Below, one piece after another: positions 9,831 to 20,809 of a DNA stretch of 64,000 nt. The position numbers and the translations under genes were made by a program. The stretch's first letter is position 1; each line of letters starts with the position of its first letter. The notes beneath the pieces were generated by a model. That model worked only from the letters and a program-made list of their open reading frames with translations, was not told where the DNA came from and did no database searches. Source of the stretch: Chitinophagaceae bacterium UBA1931 (GTDB lineage Bacteria > Bacteroidota > Bacteroidia > Chitinophagales > Chitinophagaceae); NCBI GenBank assembly GCA_002337125.1, contig DDFJ01000004.1:1-64000 (forward strand), in the 5' to 3' direction.

Positions 9831-12800
9831 TTATTGAACTCCCTGAATTACTTTTTGAAGTGAACTCCTTGTTTCTTTAATTGTCTTGATCCCGTCTTTT
9901 GTTTCTGCTTTTGTTCTGATGAGTGTTCCTTCTTCATCATACTCATAGAAGCTTGCATAGTTATTAGCATCCAGTTCCGCAACAAGGCGCAGGTTCACCG
10001 GATCATATACATAACTCTTGACATTGGCATTAAACGGATGAATTCTGATATCATCAAAATACACTGGTGCAGAACCGCTGTTCACCAAACTCATTGTTAC
10101 AGAAGTGGCATTTGCAGGCAGGGTGAAAGCAGCTTCGTAACGTTGCCAGCCATCAATTATCGGCCCTGATGGATTAAATGATTGATTCCATGTCACACCT
10201 CCGGCACTTAATTGAATCTGATTATGTGTATAGGTATATTCCCTGCATGGAATACCAGCCGATGGATTACCACAACTTTCTTTCACCCATGCTGTTAACA
10301 ACATTGTTTTTCCAGGTGTAATACCAAAGACAGGATTCTTCATATCATCTGTACCACTCGTTGCCTTGGTATAACTACAGCCCTGTCCAATAGTATAGTT
10401 CCTGAAGAAAGTAACAGGTGTGGAAGAAGATGGCGCCGATAAAACATTGACTGTATAAAAATCCTTCATTAAGTACAGATTATTATTTCCATCAAATGTT
10501 GCGCAATAACCCGCACTACTTGAGTTATTAAAGTAAAACGACATGCTAAGTTTGTACACTCCCTTTTGCATACAGAAACTATTAGTCCAGCTTACTGCAT
10601 GAGTATCAAATGTTGGCGATCCGGAATATCCGTAAGTGACAATATTATTCGCACTATCAGTAAATGTTACATTATTGATCATGGGGAATCCTCCTGATGA
10701 AGGACTACGATCATAGTTCTGCGTAGAGAACTTAAATGTATAAACTCCTGTTACTGGAATTTCCAGATATTGCTCATTCGTGATATTGTAATTGTAGGTT
10801 GTATAATTCGGACAATTGCTTCCTGACCATGATCCATTTGGTACATATGGATGCACCACATAGGTAAGACTGTTCCCGCCTTTATTAAACGTGTAGAAAG
10901 GATCTGACAGCTCAGTAAGGGGATCTGTTGTCATGTTAAATTGAACATTCGAGGAAGATGAAACCTGGGTAAAATTGCCACCATAGGTTCCTTTATTAAT
11001 TACAGGTTTTGTCGCTGTTGTAAATGATAATGCTGTAAAGTCCGTATTTGAACTTAAAGGGATGTTGAGCGTTCCTGTATTATTTACCTGTAAGACATAT
11101 TTACCGCTGTGCGCCTTAAAACTTGCGGTATCTGTATTAATAATAACCGCATTACTCATCTTACTGAAATCAATATGACGCTTGCCTGTATTAAAATGCG
11201 TATTGTTTAGCGTCTCTGCATAACCGTAATCTTCAAATCCTTCAGCAAACATTTCATTGTAACGTGCATTACTTGCGATTGCGACAGGCAATGTTTTATT
11301 ATATCCATACTGTGCTGCCGTATAAATATTCAATGCATCCTGTGTTTCCAGTTCAAGTCCTTTTGCATTCGATTTTGTAATACGGCTGTTCCATAACCAC
11401 TGTGAACTTAAAGAATCAGGAACAAGGTTGCTGGATATGTTAAAATCCCAGTAAGGTTTGAAGTCTTTCAAAAATCCATTCGCAGAAATATTTGTATTGC
11501 CTGACGTATCATTTTCCATACGTCCATCATAAAACACCAGGCTTCTGTACGGTTTAAAATTACCCAGCAAACCTTTACAATAAGGATTAATGGTTTCATA
11601 ATTACCGTTTGGATCTTCCACCATTTCCAGCTTACAGGTCAGTGGATTGGTAACGTACTTCACTTTCCGGATCACATCATTATCTGTCTGCCATTTCTCT
11701 TTAAATTCCGCAGCACTTGCATTAATCGTATTTCCTGTGCTGTTATGTTTTAGCTTACCGTTAACCACAGGATAAATCATATTGGTTACTCCTGCCACTT
11801 TCGCATCCAGCATGTTCCGGTGTCCGCTGCGAACGATCCTGAAACTTACATTCTGCATTGTGTAAGGGTTACCTGCTGCATCGATAAACATCAAATCCGG
11901 AGTTGTCGTGGTTAATGCTGTATTATTTTTGTTTTTATCTACAACCCAGATAAGTGCGTTATCGCCAGAAGACAGCTCTGCATCACATCCGCTTGAATAC
12001 GGCTGTGCAGTTTTAATCAACAACTCATCTCCGCTTTCAAAAACTGATTGATTAAAGCCTGCATTTACAATTCGCCCGTCTTTGAAATTTATACCAGTAT
12101 AAACAGCATCAATATTCTTGTATGCCAGCCCCATACCACTATAAGCCCAATAAGCAGGATAAGAGGTATTATAAACCGGTTGATTAAATTCATTATTCGT
12201 ACTCGTTACCAGAACCTCGCCGGTATATGCATCATAAAGCAGGTTTTTTGTCGTTACCTGACTTCCTTTATCAATCACAACCACACTATCGAGCACGCTG
12301 TGATAACTGATCACTTTTGTCGTAGTAACTGCACGATAAATACTTTCAGCAGTTCCGGTAACTGGCCAGATTGTCACAACAGGATACGGCCAGATCATAT
12401 CATATTGACCCTGCATTTCCAGACTTGTACTCTTCACAGAAAATTCACGGGTATCTGTCATTAATTCGACATCAATTCCCATATTTCCATAATTGATCGC
12501 CCCACTGTTTTCTCTGTTTACAAATGAGAATACTTCATTCATCCCATTCACACCGGTATTGCGATAAAAATTCTCTGTATAACTGATTCTTGTCATCGAA
12601 TCATTATCTGCATAAGATGACTGTGATTTCATCTTGCCATGCATATCATTTGTTGCTACTAGAAAACCCTGCGATAATGCTTTATAATCATACGCATATT
12701 TATTAAAAAATTTAAGTATTGACGATTGATGAAACTCTTTCACACTGCTGCCATCTAGAGGCGTGTAACTAGTATAAACAGGGAAATCTTTTGCTGTATA

Positions 12801-15800
12801 ATATTCAGTTACCTGCTTACCAATACCTGAACGTGATTTTCTGTTAGTTTGATCAGTCTTAATTGAGCTAACAGTTACTTTGCTGTAACCGACTAACGGA
12901 GCAGGGAAAAACGCATCTAATACCGGCATCTCAATAGCACCATAAGAGGCTGGCCCCAGCGGCAAATTGTCTTGTATCTGAATGACTTCCTGGAAAGGAT
13001 TTTCCTCTCCTCCAATCGAAGGTTCGTAAGAAGCTACACCACTACTGATCTTCCTGTTAACTCCATTGAAATTCTCCGTTGTAGTATAATCGTATTGCTG
13101 ACCGTATACAGAAGTAAACTGCCCGGTCATCGCATTCCAGTTATCCTTTAACTTTACTGATTTCACTCGGTAACCACCTCCATACTTAAATCCATCCGGA
13201 TCATTCAGCCTCACAAAACATCTTGTCAAATCGGTACGCATGGCCTTTCGATCCTTTCGTAAAGCATTAACTGGATCAGTAAATGCATCCCTTAGTGATT
13301 TGATCATCCCCTCTAACATTTCTCCTATCTGCTGTAATGCTTCTTCATTGGAGACATCATATCCTGTATAAGCCTGCCCCGGTAACTGCTGTCGCAAATA
13401 TTCAAGCGTTGTAATGGATAAAGGACTCTTTCCATTAACTCTGTTAAGTCGTACCCAGATGATATTATGATCGGCACTCACATAACCATAATCGTTGTAA
13501 GTGGCATAACAGGGTATATATTCATAACCCTTCGGCATCTGTACCATGATCTTGAAAGAAAGTTGATTCACTCCCTGTAAATACTTTTCTTTTACTTCTG
13601 CTGATGAATTACAGGCTAATGGAACCCTTATAAAAACATAATCATTCTCAATATCAGGCCCGGTAAAATTGTATAACCTGTTTGTTGAATTTGTAAAATC
13701 ATTTGAGCTTCCATAACCAACGATATTCATCATCTCAGCAGCCCGTCTGTTTTGTACATATGCATAGTCATCACTTTCATAATCCACTTCGATCTGAGCT
13801 CCCGATGGAACTACAATTTTTTTCAACATCCAGGCAGATGCATTCTGATTGATCGTTGTTTTCTTTGTCTCATCCTGAATACTATAAGGATAATCCCTGT
13901 TGGGTAAACCAGCCGGATTTAAATCAGGTGATTTATAATTACCCCACCTATCGGATGAACCGGATGAATAAACAGGATTATCTTCAGCCGATAACGCAGC
14001 ACCTGATGCATAAGAAAAGATATACTTATTCTTCTTAGTCCTTGTTTTACCGTTATAAGTAAAATAGATATTGTCAAGTGTCAATTTTCCCTGATGAGAG
14101 GGATTATCAGGTGTACCAACACATAGCGTATATGAATACGCAAAATGAACAGTTTTAACAGGCTTTGCTGCAGCAAGACCATGTAACTTCAAGTCAGCCT
14201 TATTGTATAAAGCAATACTATCTAGTTTTTTGGCGAACTGATCAGCACCATCAATTCCGCCATACATACTTGCAGGGCCTTTTGCATCATCACGGTTAGA
14301 AATATAAAATAATGCAATCATGGTTTTTGATTCAATCGATTGTACATACCATGATTCTCTTTCTCCATATGAAATAATCGCCTTGTCATCTTTATTTTCA
14401 GTCCTGTTGCCAGGATTGAAATTTGCTGAATCACTATTTGTTAACGGAGTCCTCCACTTTTTTGCGACAGCATTTCCCTGTCTGATCCAGGTGTAATTAA
14501 ACTTAACCGCATCACCTAAATCATCTTCAGTAATGCCGTTATTTGTGACATCTACATAATCAGGCGATAAAATTCCGGACAACAAAAATGAATGTGCATA
14601 TCCAGGTGTCGTTGTTGTCTGAATGTAACCATCAATCTCAGAATTGCTCTTTAATAAATCAGATCCACTTGACATTAGGTTCTGATTGACCTCAACTTTT
14701 TCAGGTATATCGTTATATTGTTTCTTCACAGAAAAAGTAAAATCCTTCTGAGTAATATTATAAACCGGAATGCCATAAACATAACGTCTACCATTTGTCT
14801 CCATAACATTAATCTGAGAAATATGATGAGCCTTCCTGATCTTTCCATCTACACGGGGATAACTTGTATAAAGCAATGTATCAGTTACATTATCTAAAAA
14901 TGACTGGTTGTCATAACTCTTAATCATTTTATCTAATCCTATTACAGAAGCTTCTTCGGCAGTCAAGAAACTGGTTATTTGTGTACGCTTATTTCTTTCA
15001 GATGTCAGTGAAGTCTGATCAACAGCTACCACATTATTACTTGAATACTTGCCTGTTGAAGTAAATGCTTCCAGCCTAGGTTCAATGGTTGGTGAATTTG
15101 GATTACCACCTAAAACAAAACGGACTAAATCTGTTCCACCGATTTTATTTATTTTATTTTCGTCCATTACACAATTTTCACCTGGGTTACGGAAATATAC
15201 ATTCTCAAATGTCTCTGATGCTTGTTTAAACTGAATCTTATTTCTAAGTTTATTTCCAGCATTCCATTCTCCAATGGTCGAAGGTGTTTTAATTTTATTA
15301 AAGTTTGCTCCAAAATGCCCTGGTGGATCAACATCAGCTCCAATACTAAAGTTCTGGTCTTTCGTTGTTGTCGTATTATCACGAACATATCCCAAATCAT
15401 TCCTGTATGCCCTGATCGTTCCTCCAGTTCCTTCACCTTGTATTGAAAACACGTCATAACTGTATTGCGGCACTGAAATCACAGGAGTGTTTGGTGTGAT
15501 CTCACGGTCATTAAACCGTGTAAAATCCATTACTGCATTTGGATTGCTAACTGCATTCTGATAATACAAGTAACCCACCATCTGTTTCATTTGCAAAGTA
15601 TCCGCATCTTCTATACTTGATTTCTGACCATGTACTTCCGCTTCCACATCTGCAGCCACACCAAAGCTCCCAAGTCCTAACTGAAAATGACCTGACCAAG
15701 CCTTATTTGTAAGCGGCAATCTTAAAGAAGGCGTATAACTGGGCTTGGCAAATGTGATTGATGAGGAATAAAGCGTTGGCGAAATACTGCCTCCTGCTTT

Positions 15801-16799
15801 GTATTGATACCAATTCAGGTTTTTATCAGCATCATAATGAATTTTATTGGAGCTGAAAGAAGTTTGCCCGCTGATTTGTAAATCTTTAATTCCATTTCTT
15901 GAATTATAGCCCGTTGCCAGTCCAAGTCCGGTTGAAAATGTATTATCTTGTTTATTGGCATTTGCATTCAATGAAATATTTCCTGAAAAAGTAGCACCTA
16001 ACCTTGAATTCAAATCGAGCCCGAAAGATAATCCTCCGCCAGCACCAAATCCAATCCCAGCTGTTTTTTCACTACCGGCAAAATCTTTTATTTTAAAAGA
16101 TGCAGTCCCCCTGACACCTAAATTCAAGGATGGCCCCAAGTAATTATTAAATGTTGCACCTAATTCTACATTCACTGGAGCTTTAATCCCAAACAATTCT
16201 ACATCAGCTCCTAAACCAAGTCCCCAAGTCTTATTTGGTTTCATACGCTGCATCTGGTACAATGTATCCTGCCCATTAAAATCATCAGGAATACCCCGCA
16301 TATTCCTGTTAATATTACCTGGATTAATATTCCAGCCTGCACCTACCCAACTTGCTTCCTGCTCAGGACTGATACCTCCATTGTAAAATATATTTACTGG
16401 ATATCCACCCACATCCAATAACGGTATGTTATAACTGAAATCACCTGTGAATAAATTCACCATATTATCAGTTCCCACTGATTTAAAACTGGACATCTCG
16501 GGTTGACTTGGGCCTCCAATATCAGGATGCATCCTGCCCTTAAACAAGCTTGCCTTTATTGCAACCGGTTTATTAGCATATAACTTTGTCTGTTGTCTGG
16601 TATTCAACACTGGCTTCGACAATAAGAATGCTTCATTATGATTACCTGCTATTTTAACGTCTCCTATTCGTTTTGGAATATATCTTACTGAATATGGAGT
16701 AGTATTTCCAAAGGCTGGCAATAACACCGATAAATAAAATACAGCCAATAAAAAACCTGCAATTTTGCGTGAATAATACCTGGCTAATAATAAAATCAT
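9831..16799 (-). CDS. Giant RHS-related cell-surface protein (2322 aa)
   Basis: The N-terminal 31 residues form a signal peptide. Residues 111-160 carry the Bacteroidota RHS-like N-terminal block (DNMVNLFTGDFSYNIPLLDV, then GWNINPGNINRNMRGIPDDF), which begins a long beta-rich sheath domain. The last ~65 residues hold a single YD-type unit (YVYDPVNLRLVAELD, FYEYDEEG). The protein therefore has RHS-like ends but not the long YD array of its downstream neighbour. A Cys/Gly/Ser-rich beta-sandwich, possibly carbohydrate-binding, occupies roughly residues 1950-2240. Proteins of this type are common, often multi-copy and secreted in Bacteroidota; substrate and partner are unknown. The gene lies 23 nt from its upstream neighbour and 6 nt from its downstream one, consistent with a polycistronic surface locus. 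Confidence 0.8.
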   Translation of the reverse strand: MILLLARYYSRKIAGFLLAVFYLSVLLPAFGNTTPYSVRYIPKRIGDVKIAGNHNEAFLLSKPVLNTRQQTKLYANKPVAIKASLFKGRMHPDIGGPSQPEMSSFKSVGTDNMVNLFTGDFSYNIPLLDVGGYPVNIFYNGGISPEQEASWVGAGWNINPGNINRNMRGIPDDFNGQDTLYQMQRMKPNKTWGLGLGADVELFGIKAPVNVELGATFNNYLGPSLNLGVRGTASFKIKDFAGSEKTAGIGFGAGGGLSFGLDLNSRLGATFSGNISLNANANKQDNTFSTGLGLATGYNSRNGIKDLQISGQTSFSSNKIHYDADKNLNWYQYKAGGSISPTLYSSSITFAKPSYTPSLRLPLTNKAWSGHFQLGLGSFGVAADVEAEVHGQKSSIEDADTLQMKQMVGYLYYQNAVSNPNAVMDFTRFNDREITPNTPVISVPQYSYDVFSIQGEGTGGTIRAYRNDLGYVRDNTTTTKDQNFSIGADVDPPGHFGANFNKIKTPSTIGEWNAGNKLRNKIQFKQASETFENVYFRNPGENCVMDENKINKIGGTDLVRFVLGGNPNSPTIEPRLEAFTSTGKYSSNNVVAVDQTSLTSERNKRTQITSFLTAEEASVIGLDKMIKSYDNQSFLDNVTDTLLYTSYPRVDGKIRKAHHISQINVMETNGRRYVYGIPVYNITQKDFTFSVKKQYNDIPEKVEVNQNLMSSGSDLLKSNSEIDGYIQTTTTPGYAHSFLLSGILSPDYVDVTNNGITEDDLGDAVKFNYTWIRQGNAVAKKWRTPLTNSDSANFNPGNRTENKDDKAIISYGERESWYVQSIESKTMIALFYISNRDDAKGPASMYGGIDGADQFAKKLDSIALYNKADLKLHGLAAAKPVKTVHFAYSYTLCVGTPDNPSHQGKLTLDNIYFTYNGKTRTKKNKYIFSYASGAALSAEDNPVYSSGSSDRWGNYKSPDLNPAGLPNRDYPYSIQDETKKTTINQNASAWMLKKIVVPSGAQIEVDYESDDYAYVQNRRAAEMMNIVGYGSSNDFTNSTNRLYNFTGPDIENDYVFIRVPLACNSSAEVKEKYLQGVNQLSFKIMVQMPKGYEYIPCYATYNDYGYVSADHNIIWVRLNRVNGKSPLSITTLEYLRQQLPGQAYTGYDVSNEEALQQIGEMLEGMIKSLRDAFTDPVNALRKDRKAMRTDLTRCFVRLNDPDGFKYGGGYRVKSVKLKDNWNAMTGQFTSVYGQQYDYTTTENFNGVNRKISSGVASYEPSIGGEENPFQEVIQIQDNLPLGPASYGAIEMPVLDAFFPAPLVGYSKVTVSSIKTDQTNRKSRSGIGKQVTEYYTAKDFPVYTSYTPLDGSSVKEFHQSSILKFFNKYAYDYKALSQGFLVATNDMHGKMKSQSSYADNDSMTRISYTENFYRNTGVNGMNEVFSFVNRENSGAINYGNMGIDVELMTDTREFSVKSTSLEMQGQYDMIWPYPVVTIWPVTGTAESIYRAVTTTKVISYHSVLDSVVVIDKGSQVTTKNLLYDAYTGEVLVTSTNNEFNQPVYNTSYPAYWAYSGMGLAYKNIDAVYTGINFKDGRIVNAGFNQSVFESGDELLIKTAQPYSSGCDAELSSGDNALIWVVDKNKNNTALTTTTPDLMFIDAAGNPYTMQNVSFRIVRSGHRNMLDAKVAGVTNMIYPVVNGKLKHNSTGNTINASAAEFKEKWQTDNDVIRKVKYVTNPLTCKLEMVEDPNGNYETINPYCKGLLGNFKPYRSLVFYDGRMENDTSGNTNISANGFLKDFKPYWDFNISSNLVPDSLSSQWLWNSRITKSNAKGLELETQDALNIYTAAQYGYNKTLPVAIASNARYNEMFAEGFEDYGYAETLNNTHFNTGKRHIDFSKMSNAVIINTDTASFKAHSGKYVLQVNNTGTLNIPLSSNTDFTALSFTTATKPVINKGTYGGNFTQVSSSSNVQFNMTTDPLTELSDPFYTFNKGGNSLTYVVHPYVPNGSWSGSNCPNYTTYNYNITNEQYLEIPVTGVYTFKFSTQNYDRSPSSGGFPMINNVTFTDSANNIVTYGYSGSPTFDTHAVSWTNSFCMQKGVYKLSMSFYFNNSSSAGYCATFDGNNNLYLMKDFYTVNVLSAPSSSTPVTFFRNYTIGQGCSYTKATSGTDDMKNPVFGITPGKTMLLTAWVKESCGNPSAGIPCREYTYTHNQIQLSAGGVTWNQSFNPSGPIIDGWQRYEAAFTLPANATSVTMSLVNSGSAPVYFDDIRIHPFNANVKSYVYDPVNLRLVAELDANNYASFYEYDEEGTLIRTKAETKDGIKTIKETRSSLQKVIQGVQ

Positions 16800-16822
16800 A
16801 CAATATGAATTAATGTAAAAAC

Positions 16823-17917
16823 TTAGTTTCTGATCATAAAGGTTGCACTGTAAACTGCCGACTGTAAATCTGTTATCTCTACAGTATAAATCGTTTCTTC
16901 ACTGAAAGAAGAGTTGAGTTTGAAAACCAAAAAATTATTTCCGTACTCAATCTGTTTCGTTTGTTCCTGTACAACTCTCCCGTGACTGTCTTTAAATCGG
17001 ATGACTGATTTATGGGCCTTGTCATAGGAATAATATTTGATACCAAGAACACGGTCAGGGATGGTAGCGGAACTGTTGTAATTGCTTCCTGTTGTTAATT
17101 CTACATACATGCTGTTTGCCGGAACTAATGGCTCCTCTTTTTGCTGAACTATTTTAAACGTCCATACTTCGCTCTGCGCTGCAACTGTCTCTCCGTTTTT
17201 TGCATATACTTTCCAGGCGTAAACTTTACCTGTATCAAGTCCTTTATAAGAAGAAGGATAATTGTTCACCAAAGAACCATAGCGTTGTAATTGATAAACA
17301 GGAATGTTTTCTTCTATGGCAGCAGCAGCAGTCTGATCTTGCATTACTTCCGTAACAACCATGTCATAGTTTAAATCACTGAATAATACCACAGGTGCTG
17401 GCGGAATCCAGCTGAATTGCGGGTATTTTGACGTGAGTGCTGCCGAATCTGCTGGCATTGTCAACTGCGGCGGACTTAAAGGTTGTACATCTATAGTTAT
17501 ACAGTCTTCAGCTAAAATCCCCTCAGATGTTTTTAAATCAGTATAAACTGTATAACAGGCCCTGTAAACTCCTACTGGTATAAAACCTTCAGGAACTCTT
17601 GCCATGTCAAACAATGTTGAATAATAATTATAGTCAACAGGTGCTACATCCATTGCCTTGATTTGTTTCACACCTTTCGTTAGCGTAATTGGCCTTGTAA
17701 TGCCAGTCATAACAGTCTGATTGCTCTTGACATCAAACAAACTCAACCCAATGGTTACAGTCATAGTTGTATTAGCAGAATTTACCAAGGTCAGATTCCA
17801 TAACTGACTTTTCTGAACCACTCCTGCCGGAGGTTCCTGTAATGAAACAGTAACCTGAGCTTTTAGACTGATAAAACCCGATGTAATTACCAGAAATGCA
17901 AAAATGCGTTTATACAT
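16823..17917 (-). CDS. Secreted beta-sandwich (Fn3/Ig-like) protein
   Basis: This encodes 364 residues from the ATG at 17917 (MYKRIFAF); the open frame also has a TTG at 17926, but the ATG directly precedes a standard signal peptide (ITSGFISLKAQ). The mature chain reads as three beta-sandwich segments. The first (~20-150) resembles domains that follow OM secretion signals. The second (~150-265) has the Fn3-like sequence SKYPQFSWIPPAPV with VYAWKVYAKNG. The third is a C-terminal strand-rich domain ending in YSATFMIRN. It lies between the coiled-coil/barrel protein and the 2322-aa protein, 9 nt from the upstream stop. A chaperone or adaptor role for the large RHS proteins is an inference. Confidence 0.65.
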   Translation of the reverse strand: MYKRIFAFLVITSGFISLKAQVTVSLQEPPAGVVQKSQLWNLTLVNSANTTMTVTIGLSLFDVKSNQTVMTGITRPITLTKGVKQIKAMDVAPVDYNYYSTLFDMARVPEGFIPVGVYRACYTVYTDLKTSEGILAEDCITIDVQPLSPPQLTMPADSAALTSKYPQFSWIPPAPVVLFSDLNYDMVVTEVMQDQTAAAAIEENIPVYQLQRYGSLVNNYPSSYKGLDTGKVYAWKVYAKNGETVAAQSEVWTFKIVQQKEEPLVPANSMYVELTTGSNYNSSATIPDRVLGIKYYSYDKAHKSVIRFKDSHGRVVQEQTKQIEYGNNFLVFKLNSSFSEETIYTVEITDLQSAVYSATFMIRN

Positions 17918-17926
17918 AACGATCAA

Positions 17927-20407
17927 TTAAAACGTTTTAAAGTATGTTAACCTTCCTGTTTTGTTTTCTACCAATTGCCTGTTCATGCCAGGAAGAAACC
18001 CCTTATCCATCATGAATTGGATGTCTCCCAACTTCGGAACCTTAATCAACAGGTTGCCTGAATAACCCCACTGCACATTCACCACACTTGTTTGCTTGTT
18101 ATATTTAATACCAGCACCTGCTGACAAATATTTATTAATGTTGACCTGGTTATTGTCTTCAAGGGTGTAAATCGAATATTCACTGCTTTTACTGGTTGAC
18201 CAGTTTAATGTGATGGTCAGCTTGTTTAACAAAATGGATTGGCTGAACAAGTAATTTTTTGAATTGAAATACACAAAACCTGAATCCTGTGCTTCATTAT
18301 AAAACTGCGAATAAACCGCCAGTGACATAAATTGAACCCGTTGAACATGATAACTGTAAGAAGCATTTGCGACAAAAGAATAATAACGGCTCTCTGAATA
18401 ATTGTTCTCACTGATTTTCGTAATCTGGTAACTGGGATAATATCCTACAGACAAAGCCGGCCATTTTTTCACCCGCAAACTTGCCTGTACACTTGCCAGT
18501 ACAGATGAACTTTTATAATTCGTTGCAATAAATGGATTAGAATAATCCGTTTGCTGTAAGGATGCAGTTATTTGTAATTGACGCTTGAAAAATGGCTGTT
18601 CTATTTTTCCAAGCCAGTTTACTTTTGATGAGCCTGTTGTAAATGTGCTGAATGATTGAAAGTTCGCTCCCAGATAACGACAACTTCCTGTAAGGCGTGT
18701 TTGTGTTTTAGGAATCATCGAATAAACCCTGATTGAATAGGCTTCGTTGGTTCTGTCATTAAAGTTTGTTACAGCCTGCATCCTGTCTTTGCGCTGTAAA
18801 CTGTCAAGGCTGTAATAGGGTTTTGTTGATTTTGCAATCTCTGCATTAAGGTAGGTGAACCGGTTGATCTGATAATAACCTTCTATCGTTACCCCCGACA
18901 GCAAGTATTCAGGAATACGGTTTCCTGACTGACTGGATACAGATGAATTAAAAAATTGCCGCTTACCTGTATAATATGTCAGATAAATATGATTACCGTT
19001 CCGTAATCCTTTTCCAAAACGTGCAAGCGCTACATATTGATTAGAACGTGTCTGCGCAGGGATAATATAATCTCTGAAACGGTAATCCACTTTACCTGCT
19101 GCAACTGCGTAATAATAATGAGGATTTAATTCCACATTCAATCCGGTTATACTGATATTCTTAACGGATAACTCCGAATAATCCACCATACTTCTGCCAA
19201 TGCCAAATGATTTAATCGAAGTCAAAAAACCATATCCCTTCGGAAACAAACTGTCTGAAATATTTAATCTTCTTAATTTCTCTTTTAAAGTCGTTAAGTC
19301 ACTTGTTCCTTCAATCATTGATCGCCAGTCTCTCAGGTTGTACTGATGTGCCTGCTTCGCTTTATTGTATAATTGCTCTAATCGTTCCAGTCTTACAAGT
19401 AAAGAATCAACTTTTCGTTTTTGCCTATCAACACTGTCTTTCAACAATTGATACTTTTGTTTTATAGAATCATCTTTGTGATCAAATTGCTGGTATGATT
19501 TATCATTTTTTATGCGATTGATTATTTCGTTTGTTGTTGGCGCTTTTATTTCATCCTTCACATTACCAACGAAATCTTCCCTTTTTGCCCAATAAGCTCT
19601 TTTTCTTTCTTCTATAAACTTGCGTTCTTCTTGCTCCACTAAATATTGATTCATATCCTTCATATTCTCATTACGCCGATATCCGTTAATTTCTGATTTT
19701 GTCTGCTCAATTAATCGTTTTAAAGAATCCACTTCTCCCAACCTGCTCTTTAAAGCTTGCTCTACAGCATTAATCAGCCTATTTTTCATCATCCTTGAAA
19801 AATCTGCCTGGTTAAACTGAAAATTCATATCCGTGTATTTCCGGTAAAATGACGAATTGCTGAACCTGCTCGTGAAATAAATCTTAACAGGATACTGATC
19901 TTTATACACAACATCCAATCTTGACTGAATTGTATGCTGGTATATATCCTTCTCCGCAAAAGGCGTGTCAATTTTTGAACGATAATAAACATCGTAAAGA
20001 ATATTACCCTTAATTTTTAACAATGGAGTCTTCTGCATTTCTTTCTGCACAATTGGTAAAGTTGGAACAGAAGGTTCGGTTGTGGCAGCCATAACAATAG
20101 TCGCTGGGAATAAAGGAATTAAAAAACGGTAACTCTTACAATTATTTCTTAATAACGCAAACTCATTTGTGCTGTCATTGCTGAATGATTCAATCCAGTT
20201 GATCTCAGAAGAATCTGCCTGCCGAACAGAATCAAGAATGGGAATTGATTGCTGTTGTTTATTAATCTTACTTTGAGCTTTCAGACAAACAGAAGCAAAC
20301 AATAACAGAATAAATATGGCAACAATTTTTTTCAAGAAGCAGGTTAGATAGGTTGATTTTTCAATTAGTTTTTTCAAACTTTTCTGTTGGGCGAAGCCTG
20401 AAAACAA
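17927..20407 (-). CDS. Exported coiled-coil / probable outer-membrane beta-barrel protein
   Basis: First gene of the surface operon, 826 codons. The start is uncertain: the frame has only a TTG at 20407 before the signal sequence (residues ~25-45, FLKKIVAIFILLLFASVCLKAQ-like), and no ATG until about residue 100. Residues ~190-400 are strongly charged and predicted coiled coil (many EER/KRKVDSLL repeats). From ~400 to the end the chain alternates aromatic and polar residues in strands of 10-12 residues, for example YYAVAAGKVDYRFRDYIIPA, and ends in TYFKTF. A terminal aromatic is usual for Bacteroidota outer-membrane barrels. It may be the export or anchoring partner of the RHS proteins encoded downstream; this is inferred from operon position only. 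Confidence 0.65.
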   Translation of the reverse strand: MFSGFAQQKSLKKLIEKSTYLTCFLKKIVAIFILLLFASVCLKAQSKINKQQQSIPILDSVRQADSSEINWIESFSNDSTNEFALLRNNCKSYRFLIPLFPATIVMAATTEPSVPTLPIVQKEMQKTPLLKIKGNILYDVYYRSKIDTPFAEKDIYQHTIQSRLDVVYKDQYPVKIYFTSRFSNSSFYRKYTDMNFQFNQADFSRMMKNRLINAVEQALKSRLGEVDSLKRLIEQTKSEINGYRRNENMKDMNQYLVEQEERKFIEERKRAYWAKREDFVGNVKDEIKAPTTNEIINRIKNDKSYQQFDHKDDSIKQKYQLLKDSVDRQKRKVDSLLVRLERLEQLYNKAKQAHQYNLRDWRSMIEGTSDLTTLKEKLRRLNISDSLFPKGYGFLTSIKSFGIGRSMVDYSELSVKNISITGLNVELNPHYYYAVAAGKVDYRFRDYIIPAQTRSNQYVALARFGKGLRNGNHIYLTYYTGKRQFFNSSVSSQSGNRIPEYLLSGVTIEGYYQINRFTYLNAEIAKSTKPYYSLDSLQRKDRMQAVTNFNDRTNEAYSIRVYSMIPKTQTRLTGSCRYLGANFQSFSTFTTGSSKVNWLGKIEQPFFKRQLQITASLQQTDYSNPFIATNYKSSSVLASVQASLRVKKWPALSVGYYPSYQITKISENNYSESRYYSFVANASYSYHVQRVQFMSLAVYSQFYNEAQDSGFVYFNSKNYLFSQSILLNKLTITLNWSTSKSSEYSIYTLEDNNQVNINKYLSAGAGIKYNKQTSVVNVQWGYSGNLLIKVPKLGDIQFMMDKGFLPGMNRQLVENKTGRLTYFKTF

Positions 20408-20531
20408 TTTGCTAATAAATGAATTTGAAGCCTGAAGTGTAGAGTAAATATAATAAAACGTGGCTCAAGGTGATTGAAGTCTTTTTCATAAGAACTATAA
20501 GTTTCGGTATTTCTTTAAATTAAATCGTTGC

Positions 20532-20539
20532 CAAATGTA
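20532..20539 (-). promoter_or_regulatory. Candidate promoter -7 box of the surface operon
   Basis: Read on the minus strand this is TACATTTG, a perfect match to the Bacteroidota -7 consensus TAnnTTTG. A TTTG that could serve as the -33 element lies 15 nt upstream (plus-strand 20555-20558), somewhat closer than usual. It sits about 125 nt before the first gene of the operon and is the only such match I noticed in this stretch. Confidence 0.4.
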
Positions 20540-20809
20540 GAACACAAAACAATTCAAAAAATACTACAAAGCGGGTATGTGCATAACTGCTAACTCATCT
20601 TCTAAGTGGCGAACCCCTATAACTACATAAATACACTTACGTTAAATAATGGTAATTGACAAACCATGTTCCAACACTAAAATTAACTTTACAGCAAATA
20701 AACAAGTTGAATATGATGGTGAATAAGAAATGTTTTTAAATGAGAATCAATCTATAATAAAGTTTTTTAACAAAGCGGATAAAAAAAATTTGACAATTTA
20801 ATAAAATTT

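Noticed and set aside
12048..12464. 138-residue plus-strand frame
   Set aside because: It lies fully inside the 2322-aa minus-strand gene, has no start context, and its composition is that of a shadow frame.
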